The notes beneath the pieces were generated by a model, which did no database searches, was not told the DNA's origin, and saw only the letters and a list, made by a program, of their open reading frames with translations. From assembly GCA_039680225.1 (NCBI GenBank), contig JBDKTK010000376.1:1-17453 (forward strand): 17,453 nucleotides of DNA. The letters run 5' to 3'. Positions 15,041 to 17,453 of the stretch are shown piece by piece; the stretch's first letter is position 1, and every line of letters begins with the position of its first letter. The position numbers were made by a program, and so were the translations under genes. Source of the stretch: JBDKTK01 sp039680225. GTDB taxonomy: Bacteria; Desulfobacterota; Syntrophia; Syntrophales; UBA4778.

Positions 15041-15863
15041 GGCCAACAGCTACTATTTCGACGTGAACTGGGAGGTGTGCGCCCGCTCCGGCGAGAGATT
15101 CTTATTTTTCCGGGACAGGCTCCGGAGCGCCGTCAGGATCATCGACAGGCATTATTATCTTGCCGGGCCCGACCTCAAGTCCCGTCCCGAATTCTCCGAA
15201 CCGGGCGAGGGCTGGCGGAAACTCATTCATGACAGGGCCGGCCTGAACCGGGAGGAGGGCTGGGAAATTCCCGGCGAGCCGCGCGCCGTATTTGCCAATG
15301 TCGGCAGAAAAATGAATACGAAATTCCACCTTTATGAATTGTGGGAGGATTCGGGCCTGGTTATAAAAGAAAGCGGCTGGAGCTGCCTCGAACCTGTCAT
15401 GTACAACCATTCCTGCCGGACCTTCCTGGACCTGATTTACGGGCCTGCCCTCGATCAGTGGACTGAAAAGCCCGATTTGTTTTTTGGGACGGGACGGCTT
15501 TGCGTGAAACGCAAAAACCCGGAGCCCGAGACCGTTTTGAACTCCGTCGCCTCGTTCAAGGGCAGGCTGAATTATTCAGGCCATGTAAATATTTATTTCG
15601 AGACGAACAGGCCCGATGAAAGCAGCGCGGTCATCCGGGCCGGTGCGCATTCAGGGGAGTTTGCCATGATTGCGGCCGCATCGGGAATCTCGCCGCTTTC
15701 GCTTGGGCCTTTCTTCGTGAACAACTCCGCCGTATTCCTGTCCGCGGCTGAAGGGGAGAGCACGGGCCGCCCGGCCGATGAGACATCCGCTAAGTTTTTT
15801 ACCAGCATCAGGCAGGATGAAGGCAACTCCCTTTCCAGTTTTTTATGGATTATGGGCACATGA
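15030..15863 (+). CDS. Hypothetical protein, weakly DUF4912-like, in the glucan gene cluster
   Basis: The protein has 277 aa. It starts at TTG 15030 with AGGAG (15020-15024) five nt upstream and overlaps the GH57-like gene by 11 nt; no ATG occurs before about residue 95, so TTG is favoured. No signal peptide or membrane helix is seen. NSYYFDVNWEV (6-16) and the later AVIRAGAHSGEFAMIAAASG recall DUF4912 proteins (WEV motif near the start, later a strand pattern of the type G-x-F-x-x-hydrophobic-A-x-S). As I recall, DUF4912 proteins often sit beside GH57 and glycogen-synthase genes, which fits this place. The match is by eye and weak. Function unknown; glucan binding is only a guess. Confidence 0.75.
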   Translation: MTDKANSYYFDVNWEVCARSGERFLFFRDRLRSAVRIIDRHYYLAGPDLKSRPEFSEPGEGWRKLIHDRAGLNREEGWEIPGEPRAVFANVGRKMNTKFHLYELWEDSGLVIKESGWSCLEPVMYNHSCRTFLDLIYGPALDQWTEKPDLFFGTGRLCVKRKNPEPETVLNSVASFKGRLNYSGHVNIYFETNRPDESSAVIRAGAHSGEFAMIAAASGISPLSLGPFFVNNSAVFLSAAEGESTGRPADETSAKFFTSIRQDEGNSLSSFLWIMGT

Positions 15864-15889
15864 AAGAAACGTGCAAAAGGAGGAACGTG

Positions 15890-16672
15890 ATGAGAATACT
15901 CTTGCTGGTTTTAGCTTTGATTCTGATCTCCGGCGTTCCCGCCGGGGCTGAAATTAAAACTCAGGCGATCAATTACGGGACTTCAGCAGAGCCCCTGGAA
16001 GGGTTCCTTGCATATGATGACAGCAGCAGGGAGGCGCGCCCCGGGGTGCTTGTTGTCCATGAGTGGTGGGGTTTGAACGATTACATCCGGGGCCGGGCCG
16101 TCCAGCTTGCGAAGCTGGGATACGTGGCTTTCGCGGCCGATATTTACGGCAGGGGGCAAAGGGCGTCCACCCAGGACGAGGCGAAAAAACTCTCCGGGAA
16201 ATTCGGCAAGGACAGAAAGCTCCTGCGCGCCCGGGCCCGGGCCGGCCTTGACGAACTGCTCAAGAGCCCGCTCGTGGACCAGTCCCGGGTGGCCGCGATC
16301 GGCTATTGCTTCGGGGGGATGAGCGCCCTCGAGCTGGCCCGCAGCGGCGCCCCGCTCAGCGCGGTCGTAAGCTTCCATGGGACGTTGGACACGCCCCATC
16401 CGGAGGACGCCCGGAACATCAAGGGAAGCGTCCTGGCGCTGACGGGGGCGGACGATCCCTTTGTGCCCGCCAAACAGAGAGAGGCGTTCATCGAGGAGAT
16501 GCGCAAGGGCAGAGTGGACTGGCAAATGCACGTTTACGGCAACACGGTGCACAGTTTCACGAACCCGGCAAGCGGCAGCGACCCCTCGAAGGGCATAGCC
16601 TATAATCCTGTCTCGGACAGGCGCTCCTGGCAGGCGATGCAGGACCTCTTCAACGAGGCCTTTAAAAAATAG
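15890..16672 (+). CDS. Exported dienelactone-hydrolase-family protein
   Basis: The protein has 260 aa from ATG 15890, chosen because AAGGAGGAA (15877-15885) precedes it and it opens with a signal peptide (hydrophobic 3-15, likely cleavage after AGA at 18-20). The alpha/beta-hydrolase body has the dienelactone hydrolase triad: nucleophile Cys140 in GYCFGG, Asp189 in GADDPF and His221 in NTVHSFT, plus Glu58 in VHEWWGL, which interacts with the Cys in this family. Family members hydrolyse dienelactones or act as less specific esterases; the periplasmic location and neighbours do not suggest aromatic degradation. It lies 26 nt after the preceding gene and may share the operon. The substrate is unknown. 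Confidence 0.9.
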   Translation: MRILLLVLALILISGVPAGAEIKTQAINYGTSAEPLEGFLAYDDSSREARPGVLVVHEWWGLNDYIRGRAVQLAKLGYVAFAADIYGRGQRASTQDEAKKLSGKFGKDRKLLRARARAGLDELLKSPLVDQSRVAAIGYCFGGMSALELARSGAPLSAVVSFHGTLDTPHPEDARNIKGSVLALTGADDPFVPAKQREAFIEEMRKGRVDWQMHVYGNTVHSFTNPASGSDPSKGIAYNPVSDRRSWQAMQDLFNEAFKK

Positions 16673-16730
16673 CAACTGGAACTTCCGTTTCGATTTGATG
16701 TCCGATCCTTAAAAGAAAGGGGGATCGCCC

Positions 16731-17453
16731 ATGGACCAGGAAATCAAGGGAAAGTGCATATCGCTCTGGAAGAGGCATTTCCGCGGGGCCGAACTCCCGG
16801 TCACTTTCTACTACACCGACGACGAGGGCTGCGCCCCGAAGCCGAAAGCCCCGATAGCGCACCGGTGCATCCTGGGCCCGCTTGCGCGGGTGAGGAAGGG
16901 CGAGGCCCTGTGCTTCGATGCCGAAGCGGCAGGCTGCGGCGGCGCGCGGCGCTACCTGGGCTTCTCCGATGAGATCGGCCCGGACTTCACCTTTTTCCTT
17001 TCTTACGGGATTCCCGGCAAAGTGGAAGGCGAGCGCTACAAGAGGTCGCCCGAACTCGTGGAAAAATTCCTGAAACACTCCACCCTGTTCAAGGCCCCCG
17101 GGCGGTTCATAGTTTTCAAGAGATGGGATGCGTTGAACGAATTCGACGAACCCGAGGGCGTCATATGCTTTGCAACCCCCGACGTCCTGGCCGGGCTTTT
17201 TACCCTTGCCAATTTCGATTATGACGAGCCGAACGGCGTTTTCGCCCCGTTTGCGGCGGGCTGCGGGACGATAGTCCAGTACCCGTACCTGGAAAAATGC
17301 GCCGGGGGGCAGCGGGGGGTCCTCGGACTGTTCGACATTTCCGGCCGCCCCTTCGTGGACAAAAACGAGCTGACGATCTCATTCCCGATTACGCGCTTTC
17401 TCCAGATAGTCGATTACATGGAGGAGAGCTTTCTGATCACCCCGTCGTGGGAG
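16731..17453 (+). CDS. DUF169-family protein, 3'-truncated by window end
   Basis: The ATG follows AAAGGGGG (16715-16722 area), and 241 codons are open to the window end, so the C-terminus is missing. The sequence resembles DUF169 (COG2043), an uncharacterised cytoplasmic family common in anaerobic bacteria and archaea. Visible landmarks are LPVTFYYTD near residue 22, a Cys-rich segment RKGEALCFDAEAAGCGGARR (55-74) followed by YLGF, LFKAPGRFIVFKRW (119-132), and a Gly/Cys segment FAAGCGTIVQYP. The conserved cysteines (61, 69, 178) suggest a metal or cofactor site, but no activity is established. It is 58 nt downstream of the hydrolase gene; whether it belongs to the same transcript is unclear. 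Confidence 0.85.
   Translation, partial: MDQEIKGKCISLWKRHFRGAELPVTFYYTDDEGCAPKPKAPIAHRCILGPLARVRKGEALCFDAEAAGCGGARRYLGFSDEIGPDFTFFLSYGIPGKVEGERYKRSPELVEKFLKHSTLFKAPGRFIVFKRWDALNEFDEPEGVICFATPDVLAGLFTLANFDYDEPNGVFAPFAAGCGTIVQYPYLEKCAGGQRGVLGLFDISGRPFVDKNELTISFPITRFLQIVDYMEESFLITPSWE

Overview
The window is about 17.5 kb of GC-rich, densely coded DNA from a Gram-negative bacterium. Slp-type outer-membrane lipoproteins, a periplasmic HtrA protease, a double-length fused UvrA and a desulforedoxin-like mini-protein fit an anaerobic deltaproteobacterium (Desulfobacterota-like). This placement is inferred from gene content, not shown by a marker gene. No rRNA, tRNA, CRISPR array or intact insertion sequence was seen. 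Only one gene lies on the minus strand.

Layout. (1) 2-4303: 3' part of a tandemly duplicated UvrA ATPase; the 5' end is outside the window. (2) 4371-8885: a probable promoter, then a 53-aa cysteine-rich desulforedoxin-like protein, an HtrA/DegP protease with two PDZ domains, a phosphomannomutase/phosphoglucomutase and pyruvate kinase, the last two overlapping at GTGA. (3) 8983-10332: a sigma70-type promoter, a 54-aa unknown protein and two tandem Slp-family lipoproteins, all with overlapping ends. (4) 10349-10633, minus strand: a small protein with two zinc-ribbon-like cysteine clusters, convergent with slp. (5) 11031-11737: a NarL/FixJ response regulator with a strong intrinsic terminator. 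(6) 12046-17453: a compact run with a degenerate histidine-kinase-like protein, a glycogen-synthase-like GT4 glycosyltransferase, a GH57-like protein whose second catalytic motif is lost, a protein weakly resembling DUF4912, an exported dienelactone-hydrolase-family protein, and a DUF169 protein cut by the window end.

How the genes fit together. The manB and pyk genes are central sugar-phosphate metabolism. The 12046-15863 block looks like an alpha-glucan or polysaccharide module whose first gene is a kinase-fold protein that seems to have lost its phospho-accepting histidine and ATP-lid glycines. A response regulator sits just upstream, in its own terminated unit. The leader of this block has two mutually exclusive hairpins, one followed by a short T-run, that could act as an attenuator. 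A pseudokinase, a GT4 enzyme and a probable GH57 pseudoenzyme in one translationally coupled unit is the most unusual arrangement here. Its function is not known from sequence alone.
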